A model generated the notes under the pieces. It worked only from the letters and a program-made list of their open reading frames with translations, was not told where the DNA came from and ran no database searches. 33,973 nucleotides of DNA from JANYIP01 sp031394045. Its GTDB lineage: Bacteria; Actinomycetota; Actinomycetes; Prado026. Shown piece by piece: positions 15,821 through 24,360 of the stretch. The translations under genes were made by a program, and so were the position numbers. The DNA lies in the NCBI GenBank assembly GCA_031394045.1, contig JANMWN010000272.1:1-33973 (forward strand), read 5' to 3'. Positions within the stretch are counted from its first letter, which is position 1, and each line of letters starts with the position of its first letter.

Positions 15821-16747
15821 ATGCGCCTCGGTGTTCTCGACGTCGGCTCCAACACGGTCCATCTGCTTGTGGTCGATGCGCACGCGGGCGCTCCGCCGAT
15901 CCCCGCGTACTCGTACAAGACCGAGCTGCGGCTCTCGGAGCTGCTCGACGACTCCGGCCGGATCGGCCCCGAGGGCTCGACCCGGCTGGTCTCCTTCGTC
16001 ACCGATGCGTTGCAGCAGGCCGAGGACAAGGGCGTCGAGGAGATGCTCGCCTTCGCGACGTCGGCGGTGCGCGAGGCCCCCAACGGTGACGACGTCCTCG
16101 ACCGGGTGCGCACTGCCGGTGGCGTCGACCTGCAGGTGCTGTCCGGCGAGGACGAGGCCAGGCTGACCTTCCTGGCCGTACGCCGGTGGTACGGCTGGTC
16201 GTCCGGCCGGTTGCTCGTCCTCGACATCGGTGGTGGTTCCCTGGAGGTCGCCACCGGGTCCGACGAGGAGCCCGACGCTGCCAACTCGCTGCCCCTGGGC
16301 GCCGGCCGGCTGACCCGCGACCACCTGCCGGCCGACCCGCCCGGCAAGGACGAGGTCAAGGCGCTGCGCAAGCACGTACGCGCCGTCTTCGCCCGCGACC
16401 TCGGCCGGGTGATCCGTGCGGGGGCGCCGGACCGTGCGGTCGGGACCTCCAAGACCTTCCGGTCGCTCGCCCGGCTGGCTGGCTCGGCGCCGTCGGGCGA
16501 CGGGCCGTACGTGCGCCGGGTGCTGCGGCACAAGGACCTGGTCGACTGGCTGCCCAAGCTCGAGTCGATGACGGCGCTTGAGCGGGCGCACCTGCCGGGG
16601 GTCTCGCCCGGTCGTGCGCGCCAGCTGCTGGCCGGTGCCGTGGTCGCGGACGCGGCGATGGACCTGCTCGGCGTCGAGGAGCTCGAGATCTGCCCATGGG
16701 CGCTGCGCGAGGGTGTCATCCTGCGCCGCCTCGACCAGCTCGCCTGA
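15821..16747 (+). CDS. ppx: Ppx/GppA-family phosphatase (exopolyphosphatase-like)
   Basis: Predicted to hydrolyse polyphosphate or pppGpp. The 308-residue protein has the ASKHA (actin-like) fold. Phosphate loop 1 is LDVGSNTVHLLVVD at 6-19, a SAVREAPN segment follows, and phosphate loop 2 is VLDIGGGSLEV, followed by LPLGAGRLT. It is short, like mycobacterial Ppx1 (Rv0496), and lacks the C-terminal HD-type domains of the E. coli enzyme. The ATG at 15821 gives the family N-terminus; the upstream frame is antisense to the neighbour. The downstream TIM-barrel gene follows as in mycobacteria. Which substrate it prefers cannot be told from sequence. Confidence 0.88.
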   Translation: MRLGVLDVGSNTVHLLVVDAHAGAPPIPAYSYKTELRLSELLDDSGRIGPEGSTRLVSFVTDALQQAEDKGVEEMLAFATSAVREAPNGDDVLDRVRTAGGVDLQVLSGEDEARLTFLAVRRWYGWSSGRLLVLDIGGGSLEVATGSDEEPDAANSLPLGAGRLTRDHLPADPPGKDEVKALRKHVRAVFARDLGRVIRAGAPDRAVGTSKTFRSLARLAGSAPSGDGPYVRRVLRHKDLVDWLPKLESMTALERAHLPGVSPGRARQLLAGAVVADAAMDLLGVEELEICPWALREGVILRRLDQLA

Positions 16748-16771
16748 CCGCCTCTGACGGGGCCGGCTGCG

Positions 16772-16777
16772 TACGCT
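16772..16777 (+). promoter_or_regulatory. Candidate -10 for the TIM-barrel/ABC operon
   Basis: TACGCT, 7 bases before the GTG at 16785. A GGAGG lies between them but only 2 bases from the GTG, too close to work well, so a leaderless start is more likely. Confidence 0.45.
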
Positions 16778-16784
16778 GGAGGAC

Positions 16785-17600
16785 GTGGCTGTCGTACGGG
16801 TGCCAGAGGCGAAGGTCGCGCTGTCGACCTCGTCGACCTACCCGGAGTCGGCGGCTGCGGCGTTCGAGATCGCGGCCCGACTGGGCTACGACGGCGTCGA
16901 GCTGATGGTGTCCACCGACGCGGTGACCCAGGAGATCGAGGCGGTACGCAAGCTGTCCGACCACTACGGCGTACCCGTGCTCGCCCTGCACGCGCCCTGC
17001 CTGCTGGTGACGCAACGGGTCTGGGGGACGGAGCCGTGGGGGAAGCTGTTGCGCTCCAAGGATGCCGCGGAGGCGCTCGGCGCGACGACCGTCGTCGTGC
17101 ACCCACCGTTCCGCTGGCAGCGCGAGTACGCGAAGGCGTTCGTGTCGGGCGTCGCGCGGATGGAGCACGAGACCGACGTCGTGTTCGCCGTCGAGAACAT
17201 GTACCCGTGGAAGGCGGCCGGGCGTGAGGCTGAGGTCTACGCCCCTGACTGGGACCCCAGCCGCGGCGACTACGCGAACGTGACGCTCGACCTCTCGCAC
17301 ACCGCGGTCTCCGGCACCGACGCCGTCGACATGGTGCGTACCCTCGGCGACCGGCTCGCCCACCTGCACCTGGCCGACGGCTCCGGCTCGAACCGCGACG
17401 AGCACCTGGTCCCCGGTCGTGGCGGGCAGCGCTGCGCCGAGGTCCTCGAGCTGCTGGCCGGGCGCGGGTACTCCGGCACCGTCGTGCTCGAGGTGTCGAC
17501 CCGGCGGGCGGCCAGCCGCGCGGACCGCGAGGCCGACCTCGCCGAGGCACTGGCCTTCGCCCGCCTCAACTTCGCCGCCGCTCCGCAGGTTCCGACATGA
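16785..17600 (+). CDS. Sugar phosphate isomerase/epimerase-like TIM-barrel protein
   Basis: A 271-residue protein of the xylose isomerase-like / AP endonuclease family 2 superfamily. Visible elements are the first strand VALSTSSTYP, AARLGYDGVELMV, LALHAPCLL, VVVHPPFRWQ, a metal-site Glu in FAVENMYPW, the Asp/His pair in LDLSHTAVSG, HLHLADGSG with VPGRGG, and a final Glu in VVLEVST. These are the usual metal ligands of the fold. The substrate is unknown; it could equally be an endonuclease IV-like hydrolase. The mycobacterial counterpart lies next to ppx1 (Rv0498), as here. Its stop overlaps the ABC ATPase start (ATGA at 17597). Confidence 0.82.
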   Translation: MAVVRVPEAKVALSTSSTYPESAAAAFEIAARLGYDGVELMVSTDAVTQEIEAVRKLSDHYGVPVLALHAPCLLVTQRVWGTEPWGKLLRSKDAAEALGATTVVVHPPFRWQREYAKAFVSGVARMEHETDVVFAVENMYPWKAAGREAEVYAPDWDPSRGDYANVTLDLSHTAVSGTDAVDMVRTLGDRLAHLHLADGSGSNRDEHLVPGRGGQRCAEVLELLAGRGYSGTVVLEVSTRRAASRADREADLAEALAFARLNFAAAPQVPT

Positions 17601-18346
17601 CCGCGGCGATCAGCGTCAAGGACCTGCGGGTCGTGCGAGGCCGGCGCGAGGTGCTGCACGGGCTGACGTTCGATGTCGCGCGAGGGGCGGTCACCGGGTT
17701 GCTCGGCCCCAGCGGTGGCGGCAAGACGACGTTGATGCGAGCCCTCGTCGGCGTCCAGGCCAAGGTGACGGGCACGGTGGACGTCCTCGGCCGACCGGCA
17801 GGGTCTCCCGAGCTGCGCAGGCGGATCGGCTACGTCACGCAGGCGCCCGCGGTCTACACCGACCTGACGGTGCGCGAGAACCTGGCGTACTTCGCCGCCG
17901 TGGTGGGCGCCCCCAAGGACGACGTCGACCGGGTCCTGGCCACCGTCGACCTCGAGGCGTACGCCGGCGACCGCGTCGACCGCCTCTCGGGGGGCCAGCG
18001 CAGCAGGGTGGGCCTGGCCACCGCGCTGCTGGGGGAGCCCGAGCTCCTCGTGCTCGACGAGCCCACGGTCGGCCTGGACCCGGTGCTGCGCCGTGACCTG
18101 TGGGCGAGGTTCCACCAGCTGGCCGACCAGGGCACGACGCTGCTGGTCTCGTCGCACGTCATGGACGAGGCCACCCGCTGCGACCGCCTCCTCCTCGTAC
18201 GCGACGGCGAGCTGGTGGCCGACGACACCGAGGCCGGCCTGCTCGCCGCAACCGGGACCGCCGACGTCGAGGCGGCGTTCCTGGCGATCGTCGAGCAGCC
18301 GGAGTGGGGAATCCCGACCGTTGGGCCAGAGGAGCCCGGGCCGTGA
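17597..18346 (+). CDS. ABC transporter ATP-binding protein (ABC-2 exporter type)
   Basis: Cytoplasmic ATPase of an exporter; 249 residues. Walker A is GPSGGGKTT (about 35-43), the Q-loop is YVTQAPAVYTDLTVRENL, the signature is RLSGGQRSRVGLATAL, Walker B is LLVLDEPTVGLDP and the H-loop is LLVSSHVMDEA. The arrangement is typical of drug or lipid exporters of the DrrA/CcmA group. Its ATG overlaps the preceding stop and its stop overlaps the permease GTG, so the three genes form one translation-coupled operon. The transported substrate is unknown. Confidence 0.93.
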   Translation: MTAAISVKDLRVVRGRREVLHGLTFDVARGAVTGLLGPSGGGKTTLMRALVGVQAKVTGTVDVLGRPAGSPELRRRIGYVTQAPAVYTDLTVRENLAYFAAVVGAPKDDVDRVLATVDLEAYAGDRVDRLSGGQRSRVGLATALLGEPELLVLDEPTVGLDPVLRRDLWARFHQLADQGTTLLVSSHVMDEATRCDRLLLVRDGELVADDTEAGLLAATGTADVEAAFLAIVEQPEWGIPTVGPEEPGP

Positions 18347-19080
18347 CCCCGCGGATCCTGGCCGCCACGACCAAGCGGGTGCTGCTCCAGCTGCGGCACG
18401 ACCGGCGCACGATCGCTCTCCTGCTCGTGGCGCCCACGGCGATCATGGCGTTGCTGGCATGGATGTTCTCCTCGACGCCAGGCGTCTTTGACCACTGGGG
18501 CGCACTGCTCCTCGGCATCTTCCCGCTGATCATCATGTTCCTCGTGACGTCGGTCGCCACCTTGCGCGAGCGCTCGGGCGGCACGCTCGAACGGCTGCTC
18601 GCGCTGCCCGAGGGCAAGCTCGACTTCCTGCTCGGCTACGGCATCGCCTTCGGCCTCGCGGCGACGGTCCAGGCCACCGTTGTCGGAGCGGTCGCGTTCG
18701 GGCTGCTCGGCCTGGACGTCGAGGGTCCCGCTCTCGCGGTGGTCCTGGTCGCTGTGCTCGTCGCGGTCCTCGGGTCGTCGATGGGGCTCCTGCTCAGCGC
18801 GTTCGCCAGTACCGAGTTCCAGGCGGTGCAGTTCATGCCGGCGCTGATGATCCCCCAGCTGATGGTCTGCGGGCTGTTCGGCGACCGCTCGACGCTGCCC
18901 CGCGCCCTCGAGCTGCTGAGCAACGTGCTGCCGCTGTCGTACGCCGTGGATGCCATGCACCTGCTCCAGTCCGGCGCGACCCTGAACGGGGCGTTCTGGC
19001 GCGACGTCGCCGTCGTTGCCGCGTTCATCGTCGGCATCCTCACCCTCGGAGCCGCGACGCTGCGCCGCCGGACGCCGTAG
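18343..19080 (+). CDS. ABC-2 type transporter permease
   Basis: Membrane partner of the preceding ATPase; 245 residues with about six hydrophobic segments. The first is IALLLVAPTAIMALLAWMF. IFPLIIMFLVTSVATLRERSGGTLERLLALP carries the usual RE-SGT-E coupling motif of ABC-2 permeases. Further segments follow in AVVLVAVLVAVLGSSMG and the C-terminal VAVVAAFIVGILTLGAA. The GTG at 18343 overlaps the ATPase stop and has GAGGAG upstream; an earlier in-frame start at 18100 lies within the ATPase gene and is rejected. Confidence 0.9.
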   Translation: MTPRILAATTKRVLLQLRHDRRTIALLLVAPTAIMALLAWMFSSTPGVFDHWGALLLGIFPLIIMFLVTSVATLRERSGGTLERLLALPEGKLDFLLGYGIAFGLAATVQATVVGAVAFGLLGLDVEGPALAVVLVAVLVAVLGSSMGLLLSAFASTEFQAVQFMPALMIPQLMVCGLFGDRSTLPRALELLSNVLPLSYAVDAMHLLQSGATLNGAFWRDVAVVAAFIVGILTLGAATLRRRTP

Positions 19081-19083
19081 CCT
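19078..19083 (+). promoter_or_regulatory. Candidate -10 for proline dehydrogenase
   Basis: TAGCCT overlaps the permease stop. With 7 bases to an A at 19091 it would give a 28-nt leader that includes the GAGGGAG ribosome-binding site (19105-19111). Confidence 0.4.
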
Positions 19084-19118
19084 GTGCGGCAGATGCCCGA
19101 CCATGAGGGAGATCGCAC

Positions 19119-20048
19119 GTGATCCGCCAGGTGCTGCTGTCCGTGTCGCGCAGCGACCGGCTCAAGATGGTGGTCTCGCAGGCCCCCGTCTCGCGGGGCG
19201 TCGTCCGCCGGTTCGTCGCCGGCGAGACCGGCGAGGACGCCGTGCACGCCACTCGCGACCTCGTCGCCGACGGTCGCCTCGTGACCATCGACCACCTCGG
19301 CGAGGACACCCTCGACCTGACCCAGGCCGAGGCCACCCGCGACGCGTACGTCACCCTGCTGCGCCTGCTCAGCGAGGCCAGGCTCACGGCCGGCGCCGAG
19401 GTCAGCGTCAAGCTGTCCGCGGTCGGCCAGGCGCTGCCCGGCGACGGCGACAAGATCGCCCTCGAGCACGCCCGCCAGATCTGCTCGGCGGCGGCCACGG
19501 TCGGCACCACGGTGACCCTCGACATGGAGGACCACACCACGACCGACGCCACCCTCGAGACGCTGGCCGAGCTGCGCCGCGACTTCCCCTCGACCGGTGC
19601 GGTGCTGCAGGCGTACCTGTTCCGTACCGAGGGGGACTGCCGTGACCTCGCGCACGCGGGCTCGCGGGTGCGGCTCTGCAAGGGCGCGTACAAGGAGCCC
19701 GAGGCGGTGGCGTACCAGGACAAGGCCGACGTCGACCGGGCGTACGTACGCTGCCTCAAGATCCTGATGGCCGGCCAGGGCTACCCGATGGTGGCCTCTC
19801 ACGACCCGCGGCTGGTCGAGATCGCCGGCGCCCTCGCGGTGCGGTACGACCGGGCCAAGGGCTCGTACGAGTACCAGATGCTCTACGGCATCAGGCCCGA
19901 GGAGCAGAAGCGGCTGGCCCGGCAGGGGGAGAAGATGCGCGTCTACCTGCCCTACGGCGACGAGTGGTACGGCTACCTCGTGCGGCGGATGGCCGAGAAG
20001 CCCGCGAACCTGGCCCTGTTCCTGCGCTCCCTGACCTCGAAGTCCTGA
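19119..20048 (+). CDS. putB: Proline dehydrogenase (monofunctional)
   Basis: FAD enzyme that oxidises proline to delta-1-pyrroline-5-carboxylate, first step of proline breakdown. It has 309 residues, the size of the monofunctional Gram-positive type. The TIM-barrel motifs are present: VSVKLSAVG, VTLDMEDHTTTD, YLFRTEGDC, VRLCKGAYKEP with the FAD-contacting Lys, MVASHDPRLV and the substrate-site YEYQMLYGI, plus RVYLPYG and YLVRRMAEKP. The GTG start follows a good ribosome-binding site. No P5C dehydrogenase gene is adjacent; instead proC follows after a single base. The symbol follows common usage (putB/pruB). Confidence 0.93.
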   Translation: MIRQVLLSVSRSDRLKMVVSQAPVSRGVVRRFVAGETGEDAVHATRDLVADGRLVTIDHLGEDTLDLTQAEATRDAYVTLLRLLSEARLTAGAEVSVKLSAVGQALPGDGDKIALEHARQICSAAATVGTTVTLDMEDHTTTDATLETLAELRRDFPSTGAVLQAYLFRTEGDCRDLAHAGSRVRLCKGAYKEPEAVAYQDKADVDRAYVRCLKILMAGQGYPMVASHDPRLVEIAGALAVRYDRAKGSYEYQMLYGIRPEEQKRLARQGEKMRVYLPYGDEWYGYLVRRMAEKPANLALFLRSLTSKS

Positions 20049-20049
20049 C

Positions 20050-20856
20050 GTGGCACTCGTCGCGGTGCTCGGCGCCGGAGTCATGGGAGAGACGCTGCTG
20101 TCCGGGCTGCTCCGGTCGGGGCGGCAGGCGGCTGACCTGGTCATCGCCGAGCGCCGGCCGGAGCGTGCGCGTGAGCTCACCGAGCGCTACGGCGTCGAGG
20201 TGCTCGGCAATGCCGAGGCCGCTGCCAGGGCCGAGACGGTCGTGCTGGTCGTGAAGCCGCAGGACATGGGCGCGCTGCTCGACGAGATCGGCCCGCACCT
20301 GCGCGACGGTGCCCTCGTCGTCTCGTTGGCCGCAGGCATCACCACGTCGTTCATCGAGGGTCGGCTCGCGGCCGGCGTCGCCGTCGTACGCGTGATGCCC
20401 AACACCCCGGCGCTGGTGGACGAGGGCATGGCCGCGATCTCGCCCGGTTCGCACTGCGACGAGGCCCACCTGGCCGAGGCCGAGGCGCTGCTGCGGTCGG
20501 TCGGCCGGGTGATCCGAGTGCCCGAGAAGCAGCAGGACGCCGTGACCGCCGTCAGCGGGTCCGGTCCCGCGTACATCTTCTTCGTGGTCGAGGCGATGAT
20601 CGAGGCCGGCGTGCACCTCGGGCTCCCGCGCGCCACGGCCTCCGAGCTCGTGGTGCAGACCGTCGTCGGCGCCGCGAAGATGCTGCGCGAGACCGGCGAG
20701 CACCCTGTCGTGCTCCGCGAGAACGTCACCTCCCCGGCGGGTACGACCGCAGCCGCCCTGCGCGAGCTCGAGGACCACAAGGTGCGCGCCGCGTTCCTCA
20801 CCGCCCTCGAGGCCGCCCGCGACCGCTCCCGCGCCCTGGCGAGCGGCCAGGACTGA
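20050..20856 (+). CDS. proC: Pyrroline-5-carboxylate reductase
   Basis: Reduces P5C to proline with NAD(P)H, last step of proline synthesis. The 268-residue protein starts with the Rossmann motif VLGAGVMGETLLSGLL. It continues with VVKPQDMGALL, the RVMPNTPALVDEGM signature and the P5CR family pattern AVSGSGPAYIFFVVEAM, then ENVTSPAGTTAAAL. The GTG start is 1 base after the proline dehydrogenase stop, so translation is coupled to the opposing reaction. Mycobacteria also have proC in this neighbourhood (Rv0500). Confidence 0.96.
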   Translation: MALVAVLGAGVMGETLLSGLLRSGRQAADLVIAERRPERARELTERYGVEVLGNAEAAARAETVVLVVKPQDMGALLDEIGPHLRDGALVVSLAAGITTSFIEGRLAAGVAVVRVMPNTPALVDEGMAAISPGSHCDEAHLAEAEALLRSVGRVIRVPEKQQDAVTAVSGSGPAYIFFVVEAMIEAGVHLGLPRATASELVVQTVVGAAKMLRETGEHPVVLRENVTSPAGTTAAALRELEDHKVRAAFLTALEAARDRSRALASGQD

Positions 20857-20877
20857 GCCCGGCCCGAGGGAAGAAAC

Positions 20878-20883
20878 TACGAT
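20878..20883 (+). promoter_or_regulatory. Candidate -10 for the MacAB-like operon (leaderless)
   Basis: TACGAT followed by 6 bases and the GTG at 20890; no ribosome-binding site at a usable distance. Confidence 0.5.
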
Positions 20884-20889
20884 GGGTCG

Positions 20890-22313
20890 GTGTACCCCCT
20901 CGTACGTCACCGCTCCCGCAGCCCCCGCCCCGGAACGCGCAGCCTCAGCCCCGGAACCCGCAGCCTCCGCCTGATCGCGGCGCTCGCCGTCACCGCAGCC
21001 GTACCTGCGCTGGCGGGGTGCACCAGCAGCCCGCCCCCGGACATCCGGGTCGCTGCCGTCGGTACGGGCACCGTCACCGAGGTGGTCCAGGCGCCGGCCA
21101 ACGTGGTGGCTCGTGCGACCGCCGCGATCTCTGCGCCGGCGAGCGGCACCGTCAAGGCGGTCATGGTCAAGGACGGGGCACAGGTACGCGTGGGCCAGGT
21201 GCTGCTGACCATCGACAGCCCGCAGGCGGTCGCGGCGCTGAAGTCGGCGCAGGACGCGGACAAGCGCGCAGCCTCGACCGGATCGGTGAGTGTCAGCAAG
21301 GTCAGCAGCCAGGGCCTGACCCAGGCCGACGCAGCCGCGACCCAGGCCTTCGCGACCGCCCGTCAGGCCGCCGAGCAGATCCCCGACCCGACCCTCAAGG
21401 CGCAGGCGCTGGCCCAGCTGGCCACCGCGCAGGCGCAGTACGACGCCGCCCGTGGCGCCGCGGCCAGTGCCCTGCAGCAGGCCAACGCCGGCCTCGGAGG
21501 CCTCCAGCGCGCCGCCGCGTCGCTCGCCGAGGCCCAGCGCGCGCAGACCCGCGCGTCCCTGGCTGCGGCGCAGGCGACGGTGGCCGGCCTGACCGTTCGC
21601 GCACCGATCGCCGGCACCGTCGTCCTCGGCGGCGTCTCTGCCGGCAGCGCCACGAGCTCGACGTCGTCGCTGCTCAGCCAGCTGCCGTCGTCGCTGCAGA
21701 GCCAGGCCCAGTCGCTGCTCGGCGGGTCGGCGTCGGGGTCCGGCTCGTCGGCGTCGGTCGTCGGGGTCCTCGAGCCGGGTACGCCGGTCACGCCTGGAGC
21801 CGGCCTGCTCACCGTCACCGACGTCTCCACCCTGAGCCTGACCGCCTCGGTCGACGAGACCGACATCCTCACCGTGAAGCCCGGGGTCAAGGCGGACGTC
21901 GACTTCGACGCGGTGCCGGACGCGAGCTACGCGGCGGTGGTCACCTCGGTCGACCTCGCGCCGACGACGTCGAGCCGAGGCGGGGTGTCGTACCTCGTCC
22001 GGCTCAGCCTTGGGGGAGGTACCAACACCGACGGGACACCCGCTCCGGACCCGCGGCCCGGGATGTCCGCGGTGGCCTCGCTGAACGTGCTGACGGCGAC
22101 CGACGTGGTGTCCGTACCGGCGGCCGCGGTTTTCCGCGACAACAGCAGGGACGCGGTCTGGGTCGTGCGCGGCGGGATCGCGAGCAAGCGCACCGTCGTC
22201 CTCGGCGCGCAGGGCGACGCGTCGGTGCAGGTGGTCTCCGGTGTCTCGGTCGGCGACCGCATCGTGGTCAAGGGTGCCGACAAGGTCACCGAGGGGCAGC
22301 GGGTCGAGGACAA

Positions 22314-22317
<4 letters not shown>
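20890..22317 (+). CDS. MacA/HlyD-like periplasmic-adaptor-type lipoprotein
   Basis: Adaptor subunit of a MacAB-like ABC exporter; 475 residues. A basic N-terminus with a duplicated PGTRSL segment precedes a signal sequence ending in lipobox LAGC (Cys44), so it should be a membrane-anchored lipoprotein outside the cell. Next come a biotinyl-lipoyl half-domain (ATAAISAPASGTVKAVMVKDG), a long Ala/Gln-rich coiled coil (about 115-230), the second lipoyl half (VRAPIAGTVVLGG), a Ser-rich insert (about 255-290), and beta-barrel and membrane-proximal parts (VDETDILTVKPG, VPAAAVFRD). Its stop overlaps the ATPase GTG. Confidence 0.88.
20928..20967 (+). repeat. Imperfect 21-bp duplication in the signal-peptide region
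   Basis: CCCCGGAACGCGCAGCCTC (20928-20946) recurs with one change at 20949-20967. It duplicates Pro-Gly-Thr-Arg-Ser-Leu before the hydrophobic core and adds positive charge to the signal sequence. Confidence 0.8.
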
Positions 22318-23011
<694 letters not shown>

Positions 23012-23015
<4 letters not shown>

Positions 23016-24196
23016 GGTGGCGTGAAGCCTTCGGCGCGGCCTTCGATGCCTTGCGGGCCAACAGGTTGCGCAGCGCCCTGACCATGCTTGGCGTGATCAT
23101 CGGCGTTGCGTCGGTGGTCATGCTGGTGGCGATCGGCAGCGGTGCCAAGCAGGAGGTCGAGCAGCAGGTCGAGGGGCTCGGGTCGAACTTGATCCTGGTC
23201 GTACCCGGTGAGTTCTCGTTCGGTTCCGCGCCAGCCGTCAGCCGGCTCAAGCTCGACGACGTCGACTACCTGGGGCGCGTGGTGGGGGACCGCTCGGCGG
23301 TCGCGGCAACCGTCACCTCGTCGGAGGAGGTACGCGTCGGGACCAAGTCCGACTACGTCACCGTGAGCGGTACCAACGAGAACGTACCCGTGGTGTTCGA
23401 CCGGCCCCTGGCCCGCGGGCGCTTCGTCTCGCGTGCCGACGTCGACACCCGGCGCCGGGTGGCGGTGCTCGGCTCGGAGATCGCGACCACCGTCTTCGGC
23501 GACCTCGATCCCCTCGGGCGGCAGGTGACCATCGCCGGGGTGCGCTTCCGGGTGATCGGGGTGTTCGCGCCGCTGGGGTCGGCGTTCGGGGTGAGCCGCG
23601 ACAAGGAGGTCGACGTGCCGGTCACCGCGGCGCAGCGGCTCTTCGGCGTCGACCGCATCGACGCGCTGGCGGTCAAGGCGCCGACTATCGACTCCGTCGA
23701 CGACCTGCAGAAACGGTTGGTGACGGCGCTGGAGCAGAAGTACCCGGGCGAGAAGTTCTCGGCGGTGACCCAGACCCAGATCCTCGGGACCATCGGGACG
23801 ATCCTGGGGCTGCTCACCCTGGTGCTCGCCGCTATCGCGGGCATCTCGTTGCTCGTCGGCGGCGTCGGCGTCTCCAACATCATGCTGGTGTCCGTACGCG
23901 AGCGGACCAGGGAGATCGGGCTGCGCAAGGCCTTGGGGGCCCGGCAGCGCGACATCCTGCTGCAGTTCCTGATCGAGGCGGTGCTGCTGACCTCGATCGG
24001 TGGGCTGATCGGGATCGGGATCGGCGTGGGTGCCTCCTTGCTGGCCAACGCGTTCACGTCGCTGCCTGCAGTCGCGGCCTGGTGGTCGATCGCGCTCGCC
24101 TTCGGGGTGTCCGTCGGCGTCGGTGTCTTCTTCGGCGTCTTCCCCGCCCGCCGGGCCGGCCGCCTCGACCCCGTCGTCGCCCTCCGTACCGAGTAG
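23012..24196 (+). CDS. MacB/FtsX-type ABC transporter permease
   Basis: Membrane subunit of the exporter; 394 residues. Topology is the MacB type: one N-terminal membrane helix (about 22-45, LTMLGVIIGVASVVMLVAIGSGA), a large extracytoplasmic domain (about 45-265), then three C-terminal helices (LLTLVLAAIAGISLLVGGVGVSNIMLVSV; TSIGGLIGIGIGVGASLL; WWSIALAFGVSVGVGVFFG). The cytoplasmic RERTREIGLRKALGA motif of FtsX permeases is present, and the protein ends in DPVVALRTE. With adaptor and ATPase it makes a complete mechanotransmission-type system, exporting something unknown from the outer leaflet. Confidence 0.93.
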
Positions 24197-24241
24197 GTTC
24201 GCGCCCGTAGCGGCCGCTCCCTGGCTGAAACCGGGGTCGGC

Positions 24242-24259
24242 TGGCCCGCCTCCGGGCCA
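24242..24259 (+). terminator. Hairpin after the MacAB-like operon
   Basis: TGGCCCG (24242-24248) and CGGGCCA (24253-24259) form a 7-bp stem with a 4-base loop, 45 bases past the permease stop. A second possible pairing uses GGCCAA and TTGGCC (24255-24260, 24273-24278). No T-tract. Confidence 0.45.
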
Positions 24260-24290
24260 ACCCGCGTCGCTATTGGCCAACGGACAGGCG

Positions 24291-24340
24291 CACCTGGGCG
24301 CACCTGGGCGCACCTGGGCGCACCTGGGCGCACCTGGGCG
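24291..24340. repeat. Five tandem 10-bp units upstream of acuC
   Basis: CACCTGGGCG is repeated five times without change (24291-24340) and is followed by CAGGTG at 24341-24346, so the last unit also forms an inverted CACCTG/CAGGTG pair. The unit length is close to one helical turn. The array ends 8 bases before the acuC -10. Confidence 0.95.
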
Positions 24341-24348
24341 CAGGTGGG

Positions 24349-24354
24349 TAGCGT
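24349..24354 (+). promoter_or_regulatory. acuC: Candidate -10 for leaderless acuC
   Basis: TAGCGT followed by 6 bases and the ATG at 24361; no ribosome-binding site at a normal distance. The -35 region falls inside the 10-bp repeat array. Confidence 0.5.
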
Positions 24355-24360
24355 CGGGGG

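Noticed and set aside
15779..16591. Long minus-strand extension of the cysteine-rich gene
   Set aside because: The extra 271 codons are antisense to the Ppx/GppA gene; the GTG at 15778 with its own -10 explains the start.
24291..24340. CRISPR-like array
   Set aside because: Units are 10 bp and contiguous with no spacers; this is a tandem repeat, not a CRISPR.
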